A stretch of DNA of 64,000 nucleotides. It comes from Fidelibacterota bacterium. Lineage in GTDB: Bacteria > Fidelibacterota > Marinisomatia > SCGC-AAA003-L08 > JACNLC01. The notes beneath the pieces are model-generated. The model ran no database searches, was not told where the DNA came from, and saw only the letters and a program-made list of their open reading frames with translations. The stretch is from contig JACNLC010000070.1 in the NCBI GenBank assembly GCA_014381725.1, forward strand, positions 1-64,000. The letters are read 5' to 3'. The translations under genes and the position numbers were made by a program. Shown here piece after piece: positions 31,965 through 41,636 of the stretch (positions are counted from its first letter, which is position 1; each line of letters starts with the position of its first letter).

Positions 31965-32837
31965 ATGAAAATTAAATCAAATGCAAAAATAAATATTGGG
32001 TTAATAATCCTCAACAAGCGAGAAGACGGATATCATAATATTGATACTGTTTTCGCAGAATTGGATTGGGGTGATACACTCATGTTTGATGAAGTATCTA
32101 ACAAAGACGCTAAGTCGCAAAGCAGCAAATACCCAATATCCAACATCCAACACCAAACACTAAAATCCCAACTCCCAGCGGACGATTCTAACCTAATCAC
32201 AAAAGCTTACAAATTATTGCGAAGCACTGTTTCAGAAGTACCAACAGAATATCAAATTAAATTAATCAAACGAATCCCAATGGGTGGGGGTTTAGGCGGA
32301 GGTTCATCAAATGCATCAGCGACTTTAATCGCACTTAATCAACTTTGGGGATTAGATTACTCAGCTGAAAAGTTACAATCTCTTGGAGCACAACTCGGAG
32401 CAGATGTCCCGTTCTTTATTAAAGGCGGAGTCCAACGAGGGCAAGGAATAGGAGAAAAATTACAACCTATTAAATTGAACGAAGATTGGTTTATCGTTAT
32501 AGTTGTTCCGCCTATTCATTGCTCAACCGCCGACGCGTACAGGGATTATAAAAAGTATTTGCCAGTTAATTGGAATAATCGTAATATTACTGGCTCGGAA
32601 TTAACCGATAAAGAACTAACTGGACTTAGAAATGATTTCGAGCCAATGATTTTTGATAAATTTACAGAAATTGAAAAAATCAAGAGTCAACTGATAAAAG
32701 CAGGTGCAATTATCTCGCGTTTATCTGGTTCTGGCTCCGCCGTATATGGCGTTTTTCAAACCAAAGATTTAGCTCAACAATGCCAATCTTCGATTGACTC
32801 TTCGTATTTTTCAATAGTAACAAAAATTAAGAAATAA
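31965..32837 (+). CDS. ispE: 4-diphosphocytidyl-2-C-methyl-D-erythritol kinase
   Basis: KSNAKINIGLIILNKREDGYHNIDTVF, PMGGGLGGGSSNASATL. Confidence 0.95.
   Translation: MKIKSNAKINIGLIILNKREDGYHNIDTVFAELDWGDTLMFDEVSNKDAKSQSSKYPISNIQHQTLKSQLPADDSNLITKAYKLLRSTVSEVPTEYQIKLIKRIPMGGGLGGGSSNASATLIALNQLWGLDYSAEKLQSLGAQLGADVPFFIKGGVQRGQGIGEKLQPIKLNEDWFIVIVVPPIHCSTADAYRDYKKYLPVNWNNRNITGSELTDKELTGLRNDFEPMIFDKFTEIEKIKSQLIKAGAIISRLSGSGSAVYGVFQTKDLAQQCQSSIDSSYFSIVTKIKK
32104..32170 (+). repeat. Dispersed simple-repeat insertion inside ispE
   Basis: AAGACGCTAAGTCGCAAAGCAGCAAA plus CCAATATCCAACATCCAA, encoding KDAKSQSSKYPISNIQHQT. Confidence 0.65.
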
Positions 32838-32844
32838 ATTTATT

Positions 32845-32915
32845 TCGGGGATCGTTCAATGGTAGGACACATGGTTTTGGTCCATGGGATTGGGGTTCGA
32901 CTCCCTATCCCCGAG
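32845..32915 (+). tRNA. tRNA-Gln (TTG)
   Basis: Acceptor TCGGGGA/TCCCCGA with U1-A72; anticodon stem CATGG/CCATG and loop TTTTGGT; T-loop TTCGACT; CCA not encoded. Confidence 0.95.
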
Positions 32916-32919
32916 CATT

Positions 32920-33852
32920 ATGAAGATATTCAGTGGAAGATCAAATCCGGTATTAGCTAAAGGTATTGCAGATTACCTCGGCATAGAACTGGGCAAAGTA
33001 GACATCAGAAATTTCAGCGATGGTGAAATTCGTATTGCTTTCGAAGAAAATATCAGAAATGAAGATGTGTTTTTAGTACAATCTACAAACCCACCAGCTG
33101 ATAATATTCTTGAACTTTTAATAATGATGGACGCAGCTCGTCGTGCTTCTGCGAGAAGTATTGTAGCTGTAATTCCATACTTTGGATACGGAAGACAAGA
33201 TAGAAAAGATAGGCCACGAGTCCCAGTTTCAGCTCGGATGATTTTGGATATGATATCTGCTGTTGGTGCAAATCGAATTATTTGTATGGACCTTCACTCT
33301 GCTCAAATTCAAGGATTTGCTAATGTTCCATTTGATCATTTATACTCCCGAATTGCTCTTTTAGATAGGTTGAAAGAATTTGACTTAAATGAAGATACGG
33401 GTGTTGTATTAGCTCCTGATATGGGTAGTGCAAAAATGAGTCAATCTTACGCAAAAAAACTACAAGTAGGTTTTGCTTTAATTGATAAACGCCGACCAAA
33501 ACCAAATCAGGCTGAAGTTGCTAATCTTATTGGTGATTTGGATAATAAGCATGTATTAATAATTGATGACATGATAGACACAGCAGGGACAATTTGCAAT
33601 GCTGCCCAAACAGCAATTGACCATGGAGCAATTGATGTTACTTGCGTAGCAACACATCCAGTATTGTCAGGAGAGTCAATAAAACGGTTAAATAAATCAC
33701 CTATTACAAAAATTGTTCTGTGTGATACAATCCATATTCCACAGGAAAAAAAATCAAAAAAAATTGAAATTATTTCAGTAGCAAGTGTGTTTGGAGAATC
33801 CATTAGAAGGATAAATACAGGGCAATCATTAAGTTCAATGTTTAATTTTTAG
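32920..33852 (+). CDS. prs: Ribose-phosphate pyrophosphokinase
   Basis: MKIFSGRSNPVLAKGIADYLG, YFGYGRQDRKDRPRVPVSA, LIIDDMIDTAGT; ORF-track start 32884 lies within tRNA-Gln. Confidence 0.97.
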   Translation: MKIFSGRSNPVLAKGIADYLGIELGKVDIRNFSDGEIRIAFEENIRNEDVFLVQSTNPPADNILELLIMMDAARRASARSIVAVIPYFGYGRQDRKDRPRVPVSARMILDMISAVGANRIICMDLHSAQIQGFANVPFDHLYSRIALLDRLKEFDLNEDTGVVLAPDMGSAKMSQSYAKKLQVGFALIDKRRPKPNQAEVANLIGDLDNKHVLIIDDMIDTAGTICNAAQTAIDHGAIDVTCVATHPVLSGESIKRLNKSPITKIVLCDTIHIPQEKKSKKIEIISVASVFGESIRRINTGQSLSSMFNF

Positions 33853-33878
33853 AAATTTAGAGATATAGAGGAGAAAAT

Positions 33879-34547
33879 ATGGCACAAGAATATATATTAG
33901 AAGCTCATAGTCGAAAAGAAATGGGAAAAAAAGATGTGAAAATATTGCGATCAGAAGGTAAAATACCGGGCGTTTATTATTCTCACGACTCTAAAGAGAG
34001 CATTCCTTTTTATATTGAGACAAAAGAATTGTTTAACGCGTTCAAATCCGACTCTCATTTATACAAAGTAGAAGTTGGAGATAAAATGAGAAATGTTATG
34101 TTTAAGGATATTCAGTATCATCCAGTTACTGATGAAGTTATCCATTTAGATTTATATGGAGTAAGAATGGATGAGCTTATCCAAATTAAGGTACCAATTC
34201 ACTTAATCGGAGATTGCCTTGGCGAAAAAGAAGATGGTGGTAAAATAACTCAACCATTAATGGAATTGGATATTAAATGTCTTCCTTCTAACATTCCTGA
34301 TTTTGTTGAATTGGATATCACAGAATTAAGATTAGGTGACAGTTTACATGCAAGCGATGTTATGCTTGCAGATGATGTGGAACTTGCATCCAATCCTGAT
34401 TCAGTTATTGTATCTGTAACTCACGGTATCAGTGATGCGGACCTCGAAACTGCTGTACTAGAAGAAGAAGGTGTTGAATTTGAAGATGCTGAAGGTGAAG
34501 AAAGTGCTGAAGAAGGCGCTGAAGGTGAAGAAAAGAAAGACGAATAA
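33879..34547 (+). CDS. rplY: 50S ribosomal protein L25/Ctc
   Basis: RKEMGKKDVKILRSEGKIPGVYY; acidic C-terminal tail. Confidence 0.95.
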   Translation: MAQEYILEAHSRKEMGKKDVKILRSEGKIPGVYYSHDSKESIPFYIETKELFNAFKSDSHLYKVEVGDKMRNVMFKDIQYHPVTDEVIHLDLYGVRMDELIQIKVPIHLIGDCLGEKEDGGKITQPLMELDIKCLPSNIPDFVELDITELRLGDSLHASDVMLADDVELASNPDSVIVSVTHGISDADLETAVLEEEGVEFEDAEGEESAEEGAEGEEKKDE

Positions 34548-34561
34548 GCACCTAAAGAATA

Positions 34562-35119
34562 ATGAATTTGATTGTTGGACTAGGTAATCCTGGGAAAAAA
34601 TATGCAGAGACTAAACACAATTTTGGATTTTGGATTGTTGATTATTTCGCTGAAAAGAGTGATTTGCAATTCAAAGCAGGAAAGGGTGATTATTTATTCT
34701 GTAAAACCAACGAACTAATGCTTATGAAACCAACAACTTATATGAACAATAGCGGAATAGCAGTAAAAGAAGCGTGTAAATATTTTGACATTGAGCCAAA
34801 AGATATTCTTTTGGTTTATGATGAAATTGATTTACCAGTTGGAACTATCCGCTTTCGTTCCGATGGTGGAAGCGGTGGGCATAAAGGAGTTGAATCAGTC
34901 ATTTATCAATTAGAAGATGACAAGTTTAGTAGGTTGAGATTAGGAATTGCAACTGATGAAAATATGCGACCTGCTGAACATTATGTTCTTAAACCGTTCA
35001 GCAAAAACCATAAAGAACAAGCGGAAGAAGTTATAAAAACTTCCGCAGATAGTATTGAGTACTATTTGTCGCATACAATTGACGAAACAATGAATAAGTT
35101 TAACCAATCAAATATTTGA
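34562..35119 (+). CDS. pth: Peptidyl-tRNA hydrolase
   Basis: LIVGLGNPGKKYAETKHNFGF, KPTTYMNNSG, GGSGGHKGVESV. Confidence 0.97.
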   Translation: MNLIVGLGNPGKKYAETKHNFGFWIVDYFAEKSDLQFKAGKGDYLFCKTNELMLMKPTTYMNNSGIAVKEACKYFDIEPKDILLVYDEIDLPVGTIRFRSDGGSGGHKGVESVIYQLEDDKFSRLRLGIATDENMRPAEHYVLKPFSKNHKEQAEEVIKTSADSIEYYLSHTIDETMNKFNQSNI

Positions 35120-35135
35120 ATAAGAAAGGAAAAGA

Positions 35136-37301
35136 GTGAATAATATTTATTATGTAATAGTTGCCGGTCTAATTGCGATGCTTTACGCGTTTTGGAAAAC
35201 CAACTGGATTAACAAACAAGACCAAGGCACTAAGAAAATGGAAGACATTGGTAAACATATTGCAGATGGTGCTATGGCGTTCCTAAAAGCTGAGTATAAG
35301 ATTTTATCAATTTTTGTGTTAGCAGTAGCAATTTTGCTTTTTGTTGGGAATATATCAAGAGGGACAGAATTAGTATCTGTATCTTTTGTTGTTGGGGCAT
35401 TAGCGAGCGGAATAGCAGGTTTTCTTGGGATGAGAGTTGCCACAAAAGCAAATAACCGAACAACACACGCAGCACGAACAGGATTAGCGTCTGCACTTAA
35501 TGTTGCGTTTACTGGTGGTTCAGTAATGGGTTTGAGCGTTGTAGGTTTAGGTGTTATTGGTTTAGGATCTTTATTTGCAGTTTACTCGAATCAGTTTGGA
35601 ACCGATCAAGAGAATATGTTAAAAGTTTTGAATATACTTTCAGGATTTTCTCTTGGAGCATCATCAATTGCTCTATTTGCCAGAGTTGGTGGTGGAATTT
35701 ACACCAAAGCTGCAGATGTAGGTGCAGACTTAGTTGGTAAAGTTGAAGCTGGTATTCCTGAAGACCATCCACTAAATCCTGCAACAATTGCGGATAATGT
35801 TGGTGATAATGTTGGCGATGTTGCTGGTATGGGTGCAGACTTATTTGAATCTTATGTAGGTTCAATTATAGGTTCAATGGTTTTAGGTGCAAGTATCGCA
35901 GTGGGTGGTGGATTTGACTTGTCATTTGTAACACTACCCCTATTTATTGCAGCATCTGGTATTATTGTTTCAATTATAGGTACATTTATGGTATCTGTAA
36001 AAGAAGGCGGAAGTCCACAAAAAGCACTAAACATTGGCGAATTTGGTTCATCATTTATTATGATTATTGTGATGTACTTTTTAATTACATTATTGCTGCC
36101 ATCAAGTTTTACACTTGGAGGAACTGAGTTTACAGCAATTGGAGTATTTTGGGCAACTGTAATTGGATTAGCGGCTGGTTTAGGTATTGGAATGATTACT
36201 GAACATTATACAGGGACTGATAAATCTCCAACTAATTCTATTGTAAGACAATCTTTAACAGGATCAGCAACCAATCTTATTGCTGGTTTAGGAGTTGGAA
36301 TGCAATCTACCGCGATACCAACTATCATTATTGCAGCGAGTATTATGGGCGCTTATTATTTTGCAGGATTATATGGAATTGCAATGGCGGCACTCGGGAT
36401 GTTAGCTAATACAGGTATTCAACTTGCGGTTGATGCTTATGGTCCGATTTCTGATAATGCTGGTGGAATTGCTGAAATGGCTGAATTGCCAAAAGAAGTC
36501 AGAGAACGAACCGATAAACTTGATGCAGTTGGAAACACAACAGCTGCGATTGGTAAAGGGTTTGCGATTGGTTCTGCAGCTTTAACCGCACTTGCATTAT
36601 TTGCTGCTTTTAGAACAACAGTTGAAACTCTTCGTGGTGAAACTATGAATATCACAATCACAGATGCAAATGTTATGGCTGGACTGTTTATTGGAGCGAT
36701 GCTTCCGTTTGTATTTTCATCTATAGCGATGAATGCAGTTGGGCGAGCTGCAATGGCAATGATTGAAGAAGTTCGTCGCCAATTCAAAAATATTCCAGAA
36801 TTATCGGCAGCATTAGCGGTAATGAAAAAGTATGGTGACGGAGAAAAAATGTCATCTGAAGACAGAAAAATCTTTGATGAAGCAGACGGAAAAGCTGAAT
36901 ATGGGAAATGTGTAGAAATTTCAACTAAATCAGCACTGAAAGAAATGGTTGTTCCTGGTCTATTGGCTATTTTAACCCCTGTTGCAATTGGTTTTATCTT
37001 TGGAGCAGAAACTCTTGGTGGGCTGTTAGCTGGAGTAACTGTTAGTGGTGTATTGATGGCAATCTTTCAGTCCAATGCAGGCGGTGCTTGGGATAACGCA
37101 AAAAAGATGATTGAAGAAGGAGTAGAAGTAGATGGTGAAAAGTATGGAAAGGGTTCTGACCCACATAAAGCCGCGATTGTTGGTGATACAGTAGGTGATC
37201 CATTTAAAGATACATCAGGGCCATCGCTCAATATTTTAATAAAATTAATGTCAGTTGTATCATTGGTTATTGCTCCGATGATTGCAAAAATAAATTTTTA
37301 A
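35136..37301 (+). CDS. hppA: Membrane-bound H+-translocating pyrophosphatase (GTG start)
   Basis: [59 protein letters not shown]. Confidence 0.96.
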   Translation: MNNIYYVIVAGLIAMLYAFWKTNWINKQDQGTKKMEDIGKHIADGAMAFLKAEYKILSIFVLAVAILLFVGNISRGTELVSVSFVVGALASGIAGFLGMRVATKANNRTTHAARTGLASALNVAFTGGSVMGLSVVGLGVIGLGSLFAVYSNQFGTDQENMLKVLNILSGFSLGASSIALFARVGGGIYTKAADVGADLVGKVEAGIPEDHPLNPATIADNVGDNVGDVAGMGADLFESYVGSIIGSMVLGASIAVGGGFDLSFVTLPLFIAASGIIVSIIGTFMVSVKEGGSPQKALNIGEFGSSFIMIIVMYFLITLLLPSSFTLGGTEFTAIGVFWATVIGLAAGLGIGMITEHYTGTDKSPTNSIVRQSLTGSATNLIAGLGVGMQSTAIPTIIIAASIMGAYYFAGLYGIAMAALGMLANTGIQLAVDAYGPISDNAGGIAEMAELPKEVRERTDKLDAVGNTTAAIGKGFAIGSAALTALALFAAFRTTVETLRGETMNITITDANVMAGLFIGAMLPFVFSSIAMNAVGRAAMAMIEEVRRQFKNIPELSAALAVMKKYGDGEKMSSEDRKIFDEADGKAEYGKCVEISTKSALKEMVVPGLLAILTPVAIGFIFGAETLGGLLAGVTVSGVLMAIFQSNAGGAWDNAKKMIEEGVEVDGEKYGKGSDPHKAAIVGDTVGDPFKDTSGPSLNILIKLMSVVSLVIAPMIAKINF

Positions 37302-37312
37302 GGGAGAAATAA

Positions 37313-37873
37313 ATGAAATATTATGAAACAATGGTTATCATTCATCCTGCTCTAGAAAAAGGGCACTTGAAAGATAATGTAGTAAATGTTCAAGATAACA
37401 TTCAAAAATATGGTGGGGATGTTGTTTCGACAGAAATTTGGGGTAAAAAAAGATTAGCTTATTATGTTGAAAAACAAAAATATGGGACATTCACTCTTTT
37501 TCAATATTCTGGTGAAAAAGTTAATCTTAACGAATTTAATGTGGACTTAGAACACGACACAAATATTTTAGCATATATGACAATTCGTATTGAGGAAAAT
37601 GAAATTCGCGAACAAAAGGAAGACTTGGATGCTCAAATTGATGGACGCTCAAAAACACCAGTAGTTTCTGAAAATATTAAGAAGCAGTCTGATGAAGATA
37701 AAACTAAACCCAAAGTAGAAGCACAATCGGAACTTGTTGACGATACTAAAATTGCTGAATTAGCACCAATAGAATCTGCAGAAGAGCCGGAAAAAGAAGA
37801 TAAAAAAATAGATACTGAAACAGATGAAGGTTCTACAGATCCTATAACGACTGTTCAGGAAGAGAAAGAATAG
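37313..37873 (+). CDS. rpsF: 30S ribosomal protein S6 with acidic C-terminal extension
   Basis: [17 protein letters not shown]...; upstream of rpsR and rplI. Confidence 0.94.
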   Translation: MKYYETMVIIHPALEKGHLKDNVVNVQDNIQKYGGDVVSTEIWGKKRLAYYVEKQKYGTFTLFQYSGEKVNLNEFNVDLEHDTNILAYMTIRIEENEIREQKEDLDAQIDGRSKTPVVSENIKKQSDEDKTKPKVEAQSELVDDTKIAELAPIESAEEPEKEDKKIDTETDEGSTDPITTVQEEKE

Positions 37874-37889
37874 AAGGGGGAATCCTAAA

Positions 37890-38120
37890 ATGGCATTTAT
37901 AAATACACGAAAAGTTTGCACATTCTGTGAAAATCCTGAGATGAAAATTGATTATAAAGAGTATAAAATTCTAAGAAAATTCATCACAGAACAGGGAAAA
38001 ATTATCCCCGGATTTGTTACAGGAGTTTGTTCAAAACATCAAAGACAAGTAACTCGTGCAATCAAAAGAGCTCGAAATATTGCTTTACTATCATACTCAA
38101 ATGATTTGAGAGAATCTTAA
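37890..38120 (+). CDS. rpsR: 30S ribosomal protein S18
   Basis: [58 protein letters not shown]. Confidence 0.96.
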   Translation: MAFINTRKVCTFCENPEMKIDYKEYKILRKFITEQGKIIPGFVTGVCSKHQRQVTRAIKRARNIALLSYSNDLRES

Positions 38121-38132
38121 GGAGCCAAGAAA

Positions 38133-38579
38133 ATGAAAATTATTTTAACTCAAACTATTGAATCTTTGGGGGCTGCCGGAGAAATCATAACAGTAAAAGA
38201 TGGTTATGCGCGGAATTATTTAATCCCACGGGGTATGGCGATGGAAGCAACCAAAAAGACAATTGCTACTGTGCAGAAAAACATTGATCAGACTGAAATC
38301 AAAGAAGCTAAAGCTCGAGAGAATCTTGAATCTTTGGTTAAACAATTAAACAAACTTACTCTCAAGTTTACATTAAAAGCTGGCGAAGAAGAAAAATTGT
38401 TTGGTTCGGTAACTTCTCAGATGATTGCAGATGCTATTGTTTCTAAGGGTTATCAAATTGACAAAAAAGAAATTGATCTTCACGAACCTCTTAAGCATGT
38501 TGGGAATCATTTTGTAGATATTAAAGTTGGCAAAGGACTAACCGGCCGAATTAAAGTGAAAGTAGCTGCAGAGAAGTAA
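38133..38579 (+). CDS. rplI: 50S ribosomal protein L9
   Basis: MKIILTQTIESLGAAGEIITVKDGYARNYLIPRGMA. Confidence 0.96.
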   Translation: MKIILTQTIESLGAAGEIITVKDGYARNYLIPRGMAMEATKKTIATVQKNIDQTEIKEAKARENLESLVKQLNKLTLKFTLKAGEEEKLFGSVTSQMIADAIVSKGYQIDKKEIDLHEPLKHVGNHFVDIKVGKGLTGRIKVKVAAEK

Positions 38580-38603
38580 TTAGCTGTTAGCTCTTAGTTG
38601 TTG

Positions 38604-38637
38604 CAAAAAAGCCGTTCGAATGGACGGCTTTTTTTTG
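38604..38637 (+). terminator. Rho-independent terminator after rplI
   Basis: GCCGTTC-GAAT-GGACGGC followed by a T-run. Confidence 0.88.
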
Positions 38638-38660
38638 TGTAAAATATCTAATTTTGAAAT

Positions 38661-38816
38661 TTACTTCAGCAACAATATTTTCTGTGAAGTAGTAAAGTTT
38701 GGTGTAACAAGTTTCGCAAAATAAACTCCACTTGGATGATTGAAGGCATCCCAAATTACTGAATGATATCCAGCATCCTGTTTACTAACACTGCTTACTA
38801 ATTCTTCTACAGCCAT
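38661..38816 (-). pseudogene. Orphan C-terminal secretion/sorting-domain fragment (T9SS/FlgD-like tail)
   Basis: Translated by hand from minus strand: MAVEELVSSVSKQDAGYHSVIWDAFNHPSGVYFAKLVTPNFTTSQKILLLK*; in-frame stop shortly upstream, no mature protein. Confidence 0.7.
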
Positions 38817-38853
38817 TCTTTGGGTTGCACTTGCTAGTTGAATTCAAGGTTAA

Positions 38854-41124
38854 TTAAATTTTCTTTTTCATAACTTTTTCCGGCGTAATCGGCAAATTGC
38901 GAATTCTCACCCCACAAGCGTTAAAGATCGCATTTACTACTGCTGGAGCCGGAGCATTGATTGGAATTTCCGCAACCGCTTTTGCACCGAATGGCGCGGT
39001 AGGTTCATCAGTTTCCACAAAATCTACGATAATTTCTGGCATATCGAGTGATGTAAAAATATGATAATCATCAAAATTGGTGTTTGTCATTTTACCGTTT
39101 TCGTCAAATGTCATAAATTCAGATAACACCATCCCGAGTGATTGTGGAATTGAACCTTCAACTTGTCCTTCTGACATCTGTGGATTTATAATTTTACCAG
39201 CATCCGTAATGGATACAATTTTTCCCACGGTTACAAATCCAGTTTCTGTATCTACTTCTACAATCGCGAAAGTTGCATTGAATGGCTGAGGAGAATCGAA
39301 ACTCATATTAGACGCTTCCGCCATTATTTGCATCTGATTTTCTGTGTAAAAGGATTTTGTGCACAAATCTTTAAACGAAATTTTATCTCCAGTTTCAGCA
39401 ATCACAAACTCATTTTCTATTTTCACATTTTCTAAATTTAGGAATTTCTGTCCTTGTTCAAGAATTTGCTCTATCACTTTTTCAGCCGCTTTTTTTACTG
39501 CGCCACCGGAGACATAAGTTGTGCTTGAAGCATACGCTCCAGTATCAAATGGAGTCAAATCTGTGTCAGACGAATACACAATGATTTTTTCTACAGCAAC
39601 ACACAAAACTTCAGCGGCGATTTGTGCTAAAGCCGTGTCAGAGCCAGTACCCAAATCCGTAGCACCAACAAGCAAATTGAAACTTCCGTCTTCGTTCATT
39701 TTGATGAATGCAGATGCCATATCAATACCTGCAATCCCAGAGCCTTGTGCAGAAGTTGCAACTCCAATCCCTCGTTGTATTGGACTATTTTTATCAGATT
39801 GTTGAAATTCATCCCAACCAATTAATTTTCTACCTTTTTCCATACATTCTGCTAAACCATTCGAATTCACAAATGCTTTAAACCCTTCCCGTCCTTCACC
39901 AAGAGCACGCATAATTGGAAGTTCATCTCCAAGTTCAAACAAATTCTTTTTACGAAATTCGATTGGACAAATTCCCAATTCCGTTGCGATTTCGTCCATT
40001 AATGATTCAAGTGCAAAAAATGCTTGAGGTGCACCATATCCTCTATAAGCCGCTGCAATAGGTAGATTTGTATAAACAGCATTTCCCACAACTTTGAAAT
40101 TCTGCATTTTGTAAATCGAAAATAATTTCTGTGCTGTAACAGACATTACCGTTAGAGCGTGTGGTCCGTAAGCACCACAATTTTCCAATATGTTTGCTGT
40201 CATTGCCGTAATTTTTTGATTCTCATCCAATCCAATTTTTAGAGATATTTTTTGCGGATGTCGAGAACGAGTTGCATAAAATTCTTCTTCTCGAGTCAAT
40301 TCAAGTCGTGCAGGTCTTCCGGTTTTAAGAGTGATGGCAGAACACAAAGTTTCAGTTAAAATTTCTTGTTTCCCACCAAATCCACCACCAATTCGCGGTT
40401 TGATAACACGAATTTTACTAATAGGGAAATTTGTAACTTCAGCGACAATTCTTCTCACGTGAAACGGTACCTGAGTTGCAGTGCGAACATTCAGGCGACC
40501 ATTTTCATCAAGCCAGGTTAATGTGATATGTGGCTCAATCTGTGCGTGCTGAACAAATGGCGTTGAGTAAGTTCCCTCAAAAATATGCTCAGACTCCGAA
40601 AACGCTTTCTCAGCATCTCCAATTTCTGCTTCAAGATGAGACGCCATATTTTTTTGAGTATTGTAAATTCCAGTTTTGCCACTTTCTGGATGAAGAGAAG
40701 AAGATTCCGTTGCCTTTTCCATCTCAAAATTTGCTGGTAGAATTTCGTATTTGACGATGATTTTTTCAATTGATTTTTCAGCAATTTCATTAGTTTCTGC
40801 AGCGACGATTGCAACCTCATCTCCAACAAATCGTACAGTTGAATCTAAAATTCTAGTATCTCTTGGAGACGGCTCAGGATAGCCCTGCCCTGCGGTTGTG
40901 TAATAATGTGCAGGAAAATCTTCGTGCGTTAGAATTGTAACTACACCAGAGATTCCCATCGCTTCGGATTTGTCAATTTCTACTATTTTTGCGTGGGCGT
41001 GTGGAGAACGGAGAATTTTGATAAATACAGTATCGGCAACGGAAACATCATCCGTAAAAACTGGTTTTCCCGTCGCTAACGCAACGCCATCAACTCTGGG
41101 TGTCTTTTTGCCGATCACTTTCAT
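38854..41124 (-). CDS. Molybdenum hydroxylase large subunit (xanthine/nicotinate dehydrogenase-like, XdhD-type), set 1
   Basis: RIGGGFGGKQEILTETLC, AAYRGYGAPQAFFALES, GATDLGTGSDTALAQIAAEVL, FGAKAVAEIP; start MKVIGKKTPRVDG. Confidence 0.9.
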   Translation of the reverse strand: MKVIGKKTPRVDGVALATGKPVFTDDVSVADTVFIKILRSPHAHAKIVEIDKSEAMGISGVVTILTHEDFPAHYYTTAGQGYPEPSPRDTRILDSTVRFVGDEVAIVAAETNEIAEKSIEKIIVKYEILPANFEMEKATESSSLHPESGKTGIYNTQKNMASHLEAEIGDAEKAFSESEHIFEGTYSTPFVQHAQIEPHITLTWLDENGRLNVRTATQVPFHVRRIVAEVTNFPISKIRVIKPRIGGGFGGKQEILTETLCSAITLKTGRPARLELTREEEFYATRSRHPQKISLKIGLDENQKITAMTANILENCGAYGPHALTVMSVTAQKLFSIYKMQNFKVVGNAVYTNLPIAAAYRGYGAPQAFFALESLMDEIATELGICPIEFRKKNLFELGDELPIMRALGEGREGFKAFVNSNGLAECMEKGRKLIGWDEFQQSDKNSPIQRGIGVATSAQGSGIAGIDMASAFIKMNEDGSFNLLVGATDLGTGSDTALAQIAAEVLCVAVEKIIVYSSDTDLTPFDTGAYASSTTYVSGGAVKKAAEKVIEQILEQGQKFLNLENVKIENEFVIAETGDKISFKDLCTKSFYTENQMQIMAEASNMSFDSPQPFNATFAIVEVDTETGFVTVGKIVSITDAGKIINPQMSEGQVEGSIPQSLGMVLSEFMTFDENGKMTNTNFDDYHIFTSLDMPEIIVDFVETDEPTAPFGAKAVAEIPINAPAPAVVNAIFNACGVRIRNLPITPEKVMKKKI

Positions 41125-41174
41125 ATTAGCTACTAAGAACGGCAAGTTTCGCTAAATTGTTTTTTGATTCTGTT

Positions 41175-41636
41175 TTATTCATTTTCGTGTTCCTTTGTGC
41201 TCTTTGCGGCTAAAATCGGTTTCACATATCCTGTGCATCTGCAGAGATTGCCTGCAAGAGCATCTTTGATTTCGTCTTCATTCGGGTTTTGATTTTCCCG
41301 ATTTAATGCCTCCAAAGATATCAACATTCCCGGTGTGCAATATCCACATTGGATTGCACCTTCGTCAATGAATTGTTTTTGCAACGGATGAAGTTCTCTA
41401 TTTCCCCCAAAATTCTCAATGGTTTCAACAGTTTTCCCATTCAAAGTATGCATTAGAATCAGACAAGAATTGAACGCTTTATTGTCAATCAAAACTGCAC
41501 ATGCTCCACAGCGACCATCATCGCAACCGTATTTCACACTTTTAATTCCGCTATTGCGCAAATAATCAAAAAGCGTTTGGCTCTTCGTGATTTCTATTGA
41601 TTGTTCTATGCTATTTAGAGTAAACCTGATTTCCAT
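41175..41636 (-). CDS. 2Fe-2S subunit of molybdenum hydroxylase, set 1
   Basis: KYGCDDGRCGACAVLIDNKAFNSCL, CGYCTPGMLI, AGNLCRCTGY. Confidence 0.94.
   Translation of the reverse strand: MEIRFTLNSIEQSIEITKSQTLFDYLRNSGIKSVKYGCDDGRCGACAVLIDNKAFNSCLILMHTLNGKTVETIENFGGNRELHPLQKQFIDEGAIQCGYCTPGMLISLEALNRENQNPNEDEIKDALAGNLCRCTGYVKPILAAKSTKEHENE

Noticed and set aside
32884-33852. ORF-track start of prs at 32884
   Set aside because: It begins inside tRNA-Gln; the conserved N-terminus MKIFSGRSN starts at 32920.
34470-34540. GAAGGTGAAGAA-type repetition
   Set aside because: Explained by the acidic Glu/Gly tail of L25, not a separate repeat element.
35183-36787. Several long antisense ORFs within hppA and other genes
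   Set aside because: They are shadows of conserved sense genes and have low-complexity compositions with no recognisable motifs.
40518-40829. Antisense/alternate-frame ORFs in the molybdenum hydroxylase genes
   Set aside because: Overlap conserved catalytic regions of the sense genes; no independent support.
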